A stretch of DNA of 64,000 nucleotides from Limnochordaceae bacterium. Its GTDB lineage: Bacteria; Bacillota; Limnochordia; Limnochordales; Geochordaceae. This document shows, one piece after another, positions 35,226-43,052 of the stretch. The translations under genes were made by a program, and so were the position numbers. Each line of letters begins with the position of its first letter. The first letter of the stretch is position 1. The stretch covers positions 124,001 to 188,000 of the forward strand of contig JADBKR010000006.1 in the NCBI GenBank assembly GCA_014896295.1, written 5' to 3'. Below the pieces are notes generated by a model. The model was not told the DNA's origin, searched no databases, and worked only from the letters and a program-made list of their open reading frames with translations.

Positions 35226-36941
35226 ATGAAAGGCTCGACGAAAGCGATGAGGCTCTGGGCGTTCATGGCCGCCTGTCTCGTTGTCGCCTTGGCCTCCGTC
35301 GTCCAGGCGGGGCCGGCGTACACGCCGGTGACGGATCAGATGCTCGTGAAGCCCCCTGCCGGCGACTGGCTCATGTTCCGGGGTTCGTACAACGGCTGGG
35401 GCTACAGCCCGCTCCAGCAGATCGACACGAGCAACGTCAAGGAGTTGGTGCCCGTCTGGACCTTCTCCACGGGGGTGACCGAAGGGCATGAAGCGCCTCC
35501 GATCGTCCACGACGGGATCATGTTCGTCACCACGCCGTACAACCGCCTGTATGCCCTCGACGCCAAGACCGGGGATCTGCTCTGGAAGTACGAGCGCCAG
35601 CTGCCGGAGGACGTCTTCCCCCTCGTCTGTTGCGACGTGGTCAACCGGGGTGTGGCGCTTTACGGCGACAAGGTGTACATGGGCACCCTCGACAGCCATC
35701 TGATCGCGTTCGACGCCCGTACGGGCAAGACCGTCTGGGACCGGACCGTCGGAGACTACAAGGTCGGCGAAATCATCACGTCGCCGCCGCTGGTGGTGAA
35801 GGGCAAGGTCATCACCGGCGTCCACGGCGGGGAGTTTGGGGTGCGGGGCTTCCTGCAAGCCTTCGACGCCGAGACCGGCCGCAGTCTCTGGAAGACGTAC
35901 ACCACCCCGGGGCCCGGTGAGCCGGGCCACGACACCTGGAGCGGTGACGCGTGGATGCACGGGGGCGCAGCACCGTGGTACGTCGGCACCTACGATCCCG
36001 AGCTCGACGTGGTGTACTGGGGGACGAGCAATGCCAGCCCCTGGTTGGGTGAGGCCCGTCCCGGGGACAACCTGTATACCGCATCGGCGCTGGCGCTGGA
36101 TCCCGACACGGGGAAGATCCGCTACCACTTCCAGTACACCCCTCATGACGTGTGGGACTACGACGGCGTGAACGAGCTCGTCCTGGCAGATCTCACCGTC
36201 GATGGCCGCAAGGTTCGCGCCGCCCTCCACGCCAACCGCAACGGCTACTACTACGTCCTCGATCGGACGGACCTGCAATTCGTCAAGGCGATGCCTTTCG
36301 TGCACGTCAGTGCCGTTCGCAGCGTGGATCCCAAGACCGGCCGGCCCCAGTACGACCCCCAGGCCACCCCGGCCCTCGGCAAGCAGGTATCGGCCTGCCC
36401 CGGATTCCTGGGTGGCAAGAACTGGAGCCCCATGGCCTACAATCCCCAGACCGGCTTGCTGTACATCCCCAGCAACGAGTGGTGTATGGACATCAAGGGG
36501 ATCCAGGTCAGCTACCTGGCCGGTCAACCGTACGTCGGCGCCGAATTCGAGATGAAGCCGGTGCCCCAGCTCGACCACATCGGCAAGCTGCAGGCCGTCG
36601 ATCCGGCCACGGGCCGCCAGGTCTGGTCGCAGCGCTTCCAGATCCCCATCTGGGGCGGCGTGCTCACCACCGCGGGCGGGCTGACCTTCTACGGCACGCC
36701 GGACCGCTACTTCCGGGCGTACGATGCCAAGACGGGGAAGGTCCTGTGGCAGTTTCGGACCAACTCCGGCGTCGTAGGCGTCCCGTCCACCTTTGAAGTG
36801 GACGGCGTGCAATACGTGGCGGTGCAGTCAGGATGGGGCGGCGCCGTCCCGCTGTGGGGAGGTCCGATCGTCCAGCGGGTGCGCGACGTCCCCAAGGGCG
36901 GCGTGATCTGGGTCTTTGCGCTGAGGGACAAGGTCCGGTGA
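35226..36941 (+). CDS. PQQ-dependent alcohol dehydrogenase, lanthanide-type (XoxF/ExaF-like), 571 aa
   Basis: A Sec signal (AFMAACLVVALASVVQA) exports an eight-bladed-propeller quinoprotein. Tryptophan-docking repeats are visible (LYALDAKTGDLLWKYERQ, DARTGKTVWDRTV, DAETGRSLWKTY). The vicinal Cys135-Cys136 of PQQ dehydrogenases is in FPLVCCDVV. Metal ligands are Glu203 (GGEFGVRG) and Asn269 (GTSNASPW), with catalytic Asp311 in WDYDGVN. Asp313, two residues after, is the extra aspartate that marks lanthanide-dependent enzymes; calcium enzymes have Ala there. The enzyme oxidises an alcohol in the extracytoplasmic space. There is no fused cytochrome. It is followed by MoxJ-like and ABC genes. Substrate specificity cannot be read from the sequence. 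Confidence 0.9.
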   Translation: MKGSTKAMRLWAFMAACLVVALASVVQAGPAYTPVTDQMLVKPPAGDWLMFRGSYNGWGYSPLQQIDTSNVKELVPVWTFSTGVTEGHEAPPIVHDGIMFVTTPYNRLYALDAKTGDLLWKYERQLPEDVFPLVCCDVVNRGVALYGDKVYMGTLDSHLIAFDARTGKTVWDRTVGDYKVGEIITSPPLVVKGKVITGVHGGEFGVRGFLQAFDAETGRSLWKTYTTPGPGEPGHDTWSGDAWMHGGAAPWYVGTYDPELDVVYWGTSNASPWLGEARPGDNLYTASALALDPDTGKIRYHFQYTPHDVWDYDGVNELVLADLTVDGRKVRAALHANRNGYYYVLDRTDLQFVKAMPFVHVSAVRSVDPKTGRPQYDPQATPALGKQVSACPGFLGGKNWSPMAYNPQTGLLYIPSNEWCMDIKGIQVSYLAGQPYVGAEFEMKPVPQLDHIGKLQAVDPATGRQVWSQRFQIPIWGGVLTTAGGLTFYGTPDRYFRAYDAKTGKVLWQFRTNSGVVGVPSTFEVDGVQYVAVQSGWGGAVPLWGGPIVQRVRDVPKGGVIWVFALRDKVR

Positions 36942-37021
36942 GTCCCTGCCGGGGCGAGCAAGGCCGGTCGGCTCCGAGTCCGGGTCGACCCGGCCTGCTC
37001 GCCCGCACGAGGAGGCAACCC

Positions 37022-37936
37022 ATGCGTCGAGCCCCTTGGGCCTCACGGTGGCGGCCCGTTGCAGCCGGAGCACTGGCAGTCTGGCTGCTCATGGGCACAT
37101 GGCCGGCCGTATCCGCGGCGACCCCGGCGCCGCCTTATCCCCAAGGCTGGACCAGGGTGGAGGGCAACCGGCTCACCTTCTGCATCTCGGCCCAACAACC
37201 ACTCTTCGACCTCGAGGAGAGCATCGCCCGAGCCATCGCCCTCGCCATGGGCGCCAACCCGGATATCTACGTCTACCACGCGAGCGCCCGGCAAGGCCCC
37301 GCGATGGTCATCCAGCGGCAGGAGTACGTCATCCTCTTGACCGACTACTGTGACGTGTTCATGGGGCTGCCGCGAAGCGTCAACGCCACGTTCGACTACC
37401 CGGCGGACGAGCAGCAGCTCTCCACGCGCCCGTACTACACGACCCAGTTCGTGCTGGTATCCCGCCATCCCCACGTCTCTCGCCTGTCGGATCTCCCTGC
37501 CCGGGAGCCGGTGGGTCTGGAGACGGCCAGCTTACCGTCCTTGTTCTTGAGCGTGATGCGCCCTGCACTGCCGCAAAGGCAGTACCCCGGCATGGTGGGG
37601 AGCGAGGCCCTGCTGGACGCGCTGGAGCGTGGCGAAGTGAAGACCGCCGTCGTCTGGGCGCCGGCGCTCTTCCAGCGCTGGCCAAGCCCGGAGTCCGTGG
37701 GGCTTCACGTGCATCCGATTCAAGAGCTTCCCAACATGGAGTGGTTGGTGGTGGGAGGGATCCGGCGCGACCGGACCGGCCTTCGTACCCAGATCGACGC
37801 GGCCATCCTGCGCCTGCTGCAGTCCGGCACGATCAAGGCAATCCTCGAGCAGCACGGCCTGCCACCGGCCTTCTTCCGCCCTGCGCCCCTTCGCTACACC
37901 CCCGTCGAGGGAGACGCGGCCGAGCATGGGAGTTGA
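37022..37936 (+). CDS. MoxJ/XoxJ-like periplasmic binding protein, 304 aa
   Basis: A signal peptide (ALAVWLLMGTWPAVSAA) leads a binding-protein fold resembling MoxJ of methanol oxidation: LTFCISAQQPLFD, LLTDYCDVFMGLPRSV, STRPYYTTQFVLVSRHPHVS. MoxJ homologues are thought to aid PQQ or metal loading or maturation of quinoprotein dehydrogenases. ATG 37022 follows AGGAGG and begins 80 bases after the dehydrogenase. Its end overlaps the ATPase start by 11 bases. I believe the MoxJ/quinoprotein-associated families are the closest; confirmation needs a profile search. Confidence 0.8.
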   Translation: MRRAPWASRWRPVAAGALAVWLLMGTWPAVSAATPAPPYPQGWTRVEGNRLTFCISAQQPLFDLEESIARAIALAMGANPDIYVYHASARQGPAMVIQRQEYVILLTDYCDVFMGLPRSVNATFDYPADEQQLSTRPYYTTQFVLVSRHPHVSRLSDLPAREPVGLETASLPSLFLSVMRPALPQRQYPGMVGSEALLDALERGEVKTAVVWAPALFQRWPSPESVGLHVHPIQELPNMEWLVVGGIRRDRTGLRTQIDAAILRLLQSGTIKAILEQHGLPPAFFRPAPLRYTPVEGDAAEHGS

Positions 37937-38918
37937 GCGAGCGGCGGCGGTAGAGGCGCGCGAGCTCCGCTACCGTTACGAGGGCGGCGTGGAGGCCCTT
38001 CGCGGCGTCAGCCTCCGGGTGCCGGCGGGGCAGTTGTTTGCCCTGCTCGGTCCCAACGGCGCCGGGAAGACCACCCTCGTGCACATTCTCTGCACCCTCA
38101 TCCCGCCCGTTGGCGGCGACGCCCGCGTCGCCGGGTACAGCGTGACCGAGGAGCCGGGCCGGGTGCGACGGCAGCTGGGCCTGGTCTTTCAGGAACCCAG
38201 CCTGGACGAGCGGCTGACCGTCTGGGAGAACCTGGACTTCCATGCCCGCATCTACGGTGTGCCCCACCGGGAAGCGGCCCGCCGCATCAACGAACTCCTG
38301 GAACTGGTGGAACTCTCCACGTGGCGCCACGTGCCGGCGCGGCAGCTGTCCCGGGGGATGAAGCGCCGGCTCGAGGTGGCCCGCGCCATGGTCCACAGGC
38401 CGTCGATCCTGGTCCTGGACGAACCCACGGTGGGGCTGGACGTGCCCACCCGGACCCGGCTGTGGCAATACCTTGACCGGCTGCGCCGGCACGAGGGCGT
38501 CACGCTCTTTCTCACCACCCATTCCATGGATGAGGCCGAGGCGGCGGAGCAGGTGGTGATCCTCGACGAAGGGAGGGCCGTGGCACAGGGAGCCCCGGAC
38601 GAACTGCGCCGCCTCGCCGGAGGCGATACGGTGATGCTCCGGGTGGACGAGGAGGGAGAAGAGGAGATCAAGGCCAGGTGGAGCGCCCACCTGGTCTCCG
38701 ATGGCGAGTGGCTGACCTTGAAGGTAGATCGGGCCGAGCGCTTCTTCGAGAGCTTCATGCCGCAGTACGGCGGGCGGGTCAAGTGGGTGGAAGTCCGGCG
38801 CCCCAGCCTGGAGTCCGTCTTCATGACGCTCACCGGCAAGCGCCTGCGAGACGACCTGGTCGACCCGAGGGAGGTACTCCTCGCCTTCGGCCGGCGGGGC
38901 GGGGAGCATACGCGATGA
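37926..38918 (+). CDS. ABC-2 type ATPase, quinoprotein-associated, 330 aa
   Basis: A single ABC domain: Walker A GPNGAGKTT (about residues 40-48), Q-loop FQEPSLDERLTVWENLDFH, signature LSRGMKRRLEVARAM, Walker B ILVLDEPTVGLD and the switch FLTTHSMDEAE. The C-terminal ~90 residues form an ABC-2 export-type tail. It overlaps the MoxJ-like gene and, by ATGA, the permease. Similar ATPases are known beside PQQ alcohol dehydrogenases in proteobacteria. It could export an unknown product or act in PQQ or metal traffic. Confidence 0.85.
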   Translation: MGVERAAAVEARELRYRYEGGVEALRGVSLRVPAGQLFALLGPNGAGKTTLVHILCTLIPPVGGDARVAGYSVTEEPGRVRRQLGLVFQEPSLDERLTVWENLDFHARIYGVPHREAARRINELLELVELSTWRHVPARQLSRGMKRRLEVARAMVHRPSILVLDEPTVGLDVPTRTRLWQYLDRLRRHEGVTLFLTTHSMDEAEAAEQVVILDEGRAVAQGAPDELRRLAGGDTVMLRVDEEGEEEIKARWSAHLVSDGEWLTLKVDRAERFFESFMPQYGGRVKWVEVRRPSLESVFMTLTGKRLRDDLVDPREVLLAFGRRGGEHTR

Positions 38919-39712
38919 CAGACCTCGGCACGGTCTACGCCATCTGGCTGCGGGAGCTCAAGCACAGCCTGCGCGACACCGGGCAGCTCACGGGAGCGTT
39001 CTTGCGGCCCATTTTGTGGGTGATGATCTTCGGGATCGGGCTCACGCCCTATTTTCGCGGGGGGTTCACCGAGGCCACGTTCGTGGTGCCCTTTACTTAC
39101 GCGCAGTTCATCTTCCCCGCCGTGGCCGTTCTCAACGTCATGTACGCCTCGGTGCAGTCGGGGGTCTCCATGATCTGGGACAGAGAGTTCGGCTTTTTCC
39201 GGGAGATCCTGGCCTCGCCGGCGCCGCGCCCCGCGGTCTTCGCCGGCAAGCTCCTGGGAGGCGCGACCGTCGCCACGCTACAGGGCAGTCTCATCCTGAT
39301 CCTCGCCCCTGCTGCCGACGTGCCGCTGTCGTGGCACCAGACCCTGGCGGCGCTGGGCCTTCTGGCCGTGGTGGCGCTGGCGTTCACGAGCCTGGCCATG
39401 GCGATCGCGTCCCGCATGGTGAGCTTCCAGGGCTTCGGGGTATTTGCCAATGCCCTCATCTTGCCCGCCTACTTCCTCGCCAGCTCCATCTTTCCGCTGG
39501 ATCCCTCCCTCTCCGTCGAGCAGCAGATCCTCGTGTTCCCTCCCTGGATGGTGTTCGCCGTGCGGGTCAACCCCGTCACGTACCTCATCGACGCGCTCCG
39601 CATGGTGAGCATCCGCTACACCCAATTCGACCCGCGCCTGGATCTGGCGGTAGCCGGGACCCTGCCCGCGGTGCTCATGCTCGTCGCTTACCGGGAGTTC
39701 AACCGGCGATGA
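38915..39712 (+). CDS. ABC-2 type permease, 265 aa
   Basis: Six hydrophobic segments in an ABC-2 membrane arrangement, with VYAIWLRELKHSLRDTGQLT at the start and REFGFFREILASPAPRPAVF in the central loop. ATG 38915 overlaps the ATPase stop (ATGA), and its own stop overlaps the next gene likewise. With the ATPase it makes an exporter-type pair, unusual for genes lying between two binding proteins. Confidence 0.85.
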   Translation: MTDLGTVYAIWLRELKHSLRDTGQLTGAFLRPILWVMIFGIGLTPYFRGGFTEATFVVPFTYAQFIFPAVAVLNVMYASVQSGVSMIWDREFGFFREILASPAPRPAVFAGKLLGGATVATLQGSLILILAPAADVPLSWHQTLAALGLLAVVALAFTSLAMAIASRMVSFQGFGVFANALILPAYFLASSIFPLDPSLSVEQQILVFPPWMVFAVRVNPVTYLIDALRMVSIRYTQFDPRLDLAVAGTLPAVLMLVAYREFNRR

Positions 39713-40521
39713 AGCCGAGGGCAAGCAGCCACCTGGCCGTCTGGGCCGTGGGCCTGGCGGCGCTGTTCGGCCTGCGCTACCTGCCGCCCGACACGTCGCT
39801 CGACCGGGTCCAGCGGAGCGGTACCCTGACGGTGTGCCATCCTGCGTCGCTGCCCCCGTACGTCACGTACCATCCCGACGAGGCCCGGGCTGACGGCCTG
39901 GAGGCGGAGCGGGTCATGGGCATCGCCAGGGCGCTCGGCGTGAGGGTCCAGTGGAACCCCCAGGTCAACTGGTACGTCACGAGAGACCCGACCGCGTGGG
40001 GGATCCGCAAAGGTTCTTGTGACGTCTTGGCCGGCGGGATTGCCGCCACCGACGCCTCCCGTGGGCTCCTGGTGCTTTCCAAGCCGTACCTGCGAGTCTC
40101 GTGGGCCATGATCGCTCGGCGAGCGCCCCGCGAGGGGGATCGCGTCGCCCTGTGGGTGCCCTACCTGGGGCTCGACCGCGTCCGGATGCGGGCCACCGAG
40201 CTGCTCACGGCCCGTGGCTTCCAACCCCATTTTCCGGGGTCGGCCGAGCAAGCCGCACGAGCGCTGGCCGGGCACGAGGTGGTCGCGCTCCTCACCGACG
40301 AGCCGACGGCTCGGTGGGTAGCGCAGCAGCTGGCCGGTCACGTCCCGCTGGTCGTCGCGCCGGAGCCGGCGCTAGGGACCTTTCAACTGGCCCTGGGATT
40401 CTGGAAGGGCGACGTGACCCTCGAGCGGGCGGTCAACCGGGCGCTGGAGTCGGCCCTCGGCCAGGCGGGAGAGGAGACGCCCGGCGATGCCGGCGGCCAA
40501 TTCGGCAGCGCCCCCCAATGA
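39709..40521 (+). CDS. Second quinoprotein-associated binding protein, 270 aa
   Basis: A short anchor-like N-terminus (HLAVWAVGLAALFGLRYL) precedes a type-II binding fold: LTVCHPASLPPYVTY, GSCDVLAGGIAATDASRG and LLTDEPTARWVAQQLAG. The pattern is like amino-acid/MoxJ-type binding proteins and unlike a typical sugar-binding protein. ATG 39709 overlaps the permease stop. The last 50 codons overlap a convergent minus-strand gene, so the C-terminus may be overextended on one of the two. Confidence 0.7.
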   Translation: MKPRASSHLAVWAVGLAALFGLRYLPPDTSLDRVQRSGTLTVCHPASLPPYVTYHPDEARADGLEAERVMGIARALGVRVQWNPQVNWYVTRDPTAWGIRKGSCDVLAGGIAATDASRGLLVLSKPYLRVSWAMIARRAPREGDRVALWVPYLGLDRVRMRATELLTARGFQPHFPGSAEQAARALAGHEVVALLTDEPTARWVAQQLAGHVPLVVAPEPALGTFQLALGFWKGDVTLERAVNRALESALGQAGEETPGDAGGQFGSAPQ

Positions 40522-41112
40522 CCCGAGCAGCACCAGGTAGGCGAGCAGGTGGGGCAGGCTCCAAAAGAGGAAGAAGAACCGTACTTGGGCCGCCAGTCCC
40601 GAAGCCCGGCCCATTCCCTCGGCCAAGAACGCGGCCAGCGTCGCCAGGCGCAGCCCGCGCCGTACGCCCGCTCCGGCGGCATGAGCCGGCGCCAGAGGAC
40701 GCATCGCCCAAGCGATGTGGGGCGCGGCGACCAGCGCACCGGCCCAGATTGCGGCAGTCCCGGTCAATCCGGCCAGCAGGTTGAGCAGCAGGAGCACGGC
40801 AAACCACGGTGCCGCCAGGGCCGCCAGGAGCCACGGGGTGAGCCATCCTTCGGCCCGCCGGTTGACCCTCATGAGCGCGCCCGCGCCGGCTCCCAGGGCC
40901 AGGGCCAGTGCCGCCGTTTCACCGAGTCGCAGCGCGCTGGCCTCGAAGTGAGTGGCCAGGATGGGCCCCTCCGCGGCCACCCAGGCGCCGGCGGTCCCCA
41001 GTGCCTGCACATGCTGTAAAGCTGCGGCAACGGCCAGCACCATACCGGCGACAGCCGCTACGGTGGCCCGGGAGAGCCTCCTCGGGTCTCTCGGCAAGCT
41101 GGTCCGAGCCAT
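40372..41112 (-). CDS. Membrane protein, ABC permease-like, 246 aa
   Basis: This gene converges on the quinoprotein-associated operon. After MARTSLPRDPRRLSR there are about six hydrophobic segments (TVAAVAGMVLAVAAAL, LGETAALALALGAGAGALM, LAAPWFAVLLLLNLLAGL, IWAGALVAAPHIAWAMRPLA). The layout and EAA-like AAFLAEGMGRASG loop are similar to nitrate/taurine-type ABC permeases. ATG 41112 follows GGGAGGAGGGGAG. It ends with a basic tail overlapping the preceding gene by 150 bases. Without an ATPase or binding protein beside it, its role is uncertain; it may use the neighbouring MoxJ-like proteins. Confidence 0.5.
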   Translation of the reverse strand: MARTSLPRDPRRLSRATVAAVAGMVLAVAAALQHVQALGTAGAWVAAEGPILATHFEASALRLGETAALALALGAGAGALMRVNRRAEGWLTPWLLAALAAPWFAVLLLLNLLAGLTGTAAIWAGALVAAPHIAWAMRPLAPAHAAGAGVRRGLRLATLAAFLAEGMGRASGLAAQVRFFFLFWSLPHLLAYLVLLGSLGGAAELAAGIAGRLLSRLAEGRLQRPVDRPLEGHVALPESQGQLKGP

Positions 41113-41235
41113 GCCACTCCCCTCCTCCCGGATGGCTCCCGCCCTGCTCGGGGCGCAGGCCCCGGTAGGCGTGCGGCTACGCCACGAGCGGGCCCGGTCC
41201 TTCACGGGTGGCGGCCGGCCCGTGGGCCGGGGCGC

Positions 41236-41264
41236 TTGATCGGAGTTCCCGCTCCCCGTACAAT
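41236..41264 (+). promoter_or_regulatory. Promoter of the TRAP-SDR operon
   Basis: TTGATC (41236-41241) and TACAAT (41259-41264) are 17 bases apart, matching four and five of six consensus positions. They lie ~90 bases before the DctP-type start and lead a run of four genes. Confidence 0.6.
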
Positions 41265-41354
41265 GGGTCTCAACCGCTCACGGTAATCGGTACCACATTT
41301 AGCGCTCGTGCGGTAGAGCGGGGGTCCGACGCGGGAAGGCAGGGAGGCGGGCTC

Positions 41355-42419
41355 ATGGGACGATGGCGCGGGGCACGGGACGAGGACGGCAGCCGGCGCA
41401 GGGCCGCGCGGTGGGTGCACGCCGGCGTGGCGCTGCTGGGCTTCGCGTGGCTGCTGGCTGCGGGTGTGGCCCCAAGACCGCAGGCGCAGGCAGCGGGAGC
41501 TCCCGTGGTGCTCAAGCTGGGGCACGTGGTGCCCACGGGCCACCCGTATCACTTCGGCGCGACGCAGTTTGCCCGCCTCGTCGGCGAGCGAACCGGCGGG
41601 CGGGTACGTATCGACGTCTACCCGGCCGGGCAGCTCGGGCCGGGCGAGCGCGAAGAGGTCGAAGCGCTGCAGCTCGGCGGCATCGATCTGGTGGTGACGG
41701 GAACGGCCGTCCTCTCCAACTTCCTCCCCGACTTCGGGGTGATGGACCTGCCGTTTCTTTTCCGGGACTACCGCCACGTCGACGCCGTCCTGGACGGCCC
41801 GGTCGGTCGCCGGCTCCTCGACCGGCTCAACGGCGCCGACCTCCACATCACCGGGCTTGCGCTCTGGGAGCAAGGCTTCCGTTACCTCACGAACAGCCGG
41901 CGCCCCATCCTGTCGCCGGCCGACGTGCGGGGCCTCAAGATCCGGGTTCAGGAGAACCCCATCCACGTGGACAGCTTCAACGCGCTGGGCGCGAGCGCCA
42001 CCCCCATGGCGTGGGGGGAAGTGTACACGGCGCTGCAGCAGCACGTCATCGACGGGCAGGAAAACCCCATCCCCGTCCTCACCAGCGCCCGGCTGTACGA
42101 AGTGCAGAAGTACCTGGCGATGACCGGCCATTTCTACGCGCCGGCCATCCTCCTCATCAACACGGATCGGTTTCGCTCGCTCCCGGCCGACGTGCAGCAG
42201 ATCCTGGTCGACACCGCGAGGGAAGTGTCCAGGTCCGAGCGGCAGGAGGCCCGCCGCATGGAGGCCCAGCAGGTCGAAGAGCTCAAGCAACTCGGGATGC
42301 AGGTGACCACCCCCGACAAAGAAGCGTTTCGCAGGGCGATGCAGGGGGTCTACGACAAGTACCGGGCCCGCTTCGGCAGCTTGATCGACGAGATCCAGAA
42401 GGCGGGCGCCGGGTCATGA
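41355..42419 (+). CDS. dctP: TRAP transporter substrate-binding protein (DctP family), 354 aa
   Basis: A signal peptide (VHAGVALLGFAWLLAAGVA) leads a DctP fold: LKLGHVVPTGHPYHFGATQF, PAGQLGPGEREEVEALQLGG, GLKIRVQENPIHVDSF and YEVQKYLAMTGHFYAPAIL. The usual arginine that salt-bridges a carboxylate sits in GLKIRVQE, so the ligand is probably a sugar acid or other carboxylate. ATG 41355 has GGGAGGCGG upstream. Its stop overlaps dctQ. Confidence 0.9.
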   Translation: MGRWRGARDEDGSRRRAARWVHAGVALLGFAWLLAAGVAPRPQAQAAGAPVVLKLGHVVPTGHPYHFGATQFARLVGERTGGRVRIDVYPAGQLGPGEREEVEALQLGGIDLVVTGTAVLSNFLPDFGVMDLPFLFRDYRHVDAVLDGPVGRRLLDRLNGADLHITGLALWEQGFRYLTNSRRPILSPADVRGLKIRVQENPIHVDSFNALGASATPMAWGEVYTALQQHVIDGQENPIPVLTSARLYEVQKYLAMTGHFYAPAILLINTDRFRSLPADVQQILVDTAREVSRSERQEARRMEAQQVEELKQLGMQVTTPDKEAFRRAMQGVYDKYRARFGSLIDEIQKAGAGS

Positions 42420-43039
42420 GCGGGCAGCCCGGCATGGGCGAGGCATCGGCCGTTGCGACGGCCTCGTCCGCCCGTCCGGCCGGCGCGGTGCTCGCCGCCG
42501 TCGCCCGGGGCGTGGAGGTCGCAAGCCGGTGGCTGGACCTGGGCTCCGTGGTAGTGGCGGCGGGCCTCACGGCCGTGATGGCCGGGGCGCTCATCCTGCA
42601 GGTGGCGTTCCGTTTCGCCATCCAAAGCCCGCTGTCGTGGTCGGAGGAGCTCGCGCGCTACTGCTTCGTCTGGGTGGGTTCGCTGGGGGCGGCTGCCGGG
42701 GTGCGCCGCGAGCTCCACCCGGGTCTCGACCTCGTCGTGGGAAGGCTGCCGGGCCGGGCCAGGGCGGCGACGGGCACCGTCGCCCTCGCGCTGGTCGCAC
42801 TGTTTGCCGCCACCGTTGCGGTGGCGGGATGGAGGCTGGCCGCGTTCAACATGCGCCAGCGCTCGCCGGCCATCGGCTTGCCGATGGGCTATCCGTACGC
42901 GGCCGTGCCCGCCGGAGCCGGGCTCATGGCGCTCCACGCCGCGGCGCTGCTGGCCGCTCGGATGACACGGAGCGAGGAGACCGGCCGGGCCGGGCAGGTC
43001 GAGGCGCCGGCCGCCGGGAGCCCGGAGGCTGTGTCGTGA
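42416..43039 (+). CDS. dctQ: TRAP transporter small permease (DctQ family), 207 aa
   Basis: Four hydrophobic segments in the DctQ pattern: VVVAAGLTAVMAGALILQV, the conserved ALSWSEELARY-like SPLSWSEELARYCFVWVGSL, ATGTVALALVALFAATVAVA and PMGYPYAAVPAGAGLMALHA. ATG 42416 overlaps the dctP stop (ATGA), so translation is coupled. It is the small membrane subunit of the sodium-dependent TRAP system. Confidence 0.85.
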   Translation: MSGQPGMGEASAVATASSARPAGAVLAAVARGVEVASRWLDLGSVVVAAGLTAVMAGALILQVAFRFAIQSPLSWSEELARYCFVWVGSLGAAAGVRRELHPGLDLVVGRLPGRARAATGTVALALVALFAATVAVAGWRLAAFNMRQRSPAIGLPMGYPYAAVPAGAGLMALHAAALLAARMTRSEETGRAGQVEAPAAGSPEAVS

Positions 43040-43052
43040 GCGGAGCCAGGCC

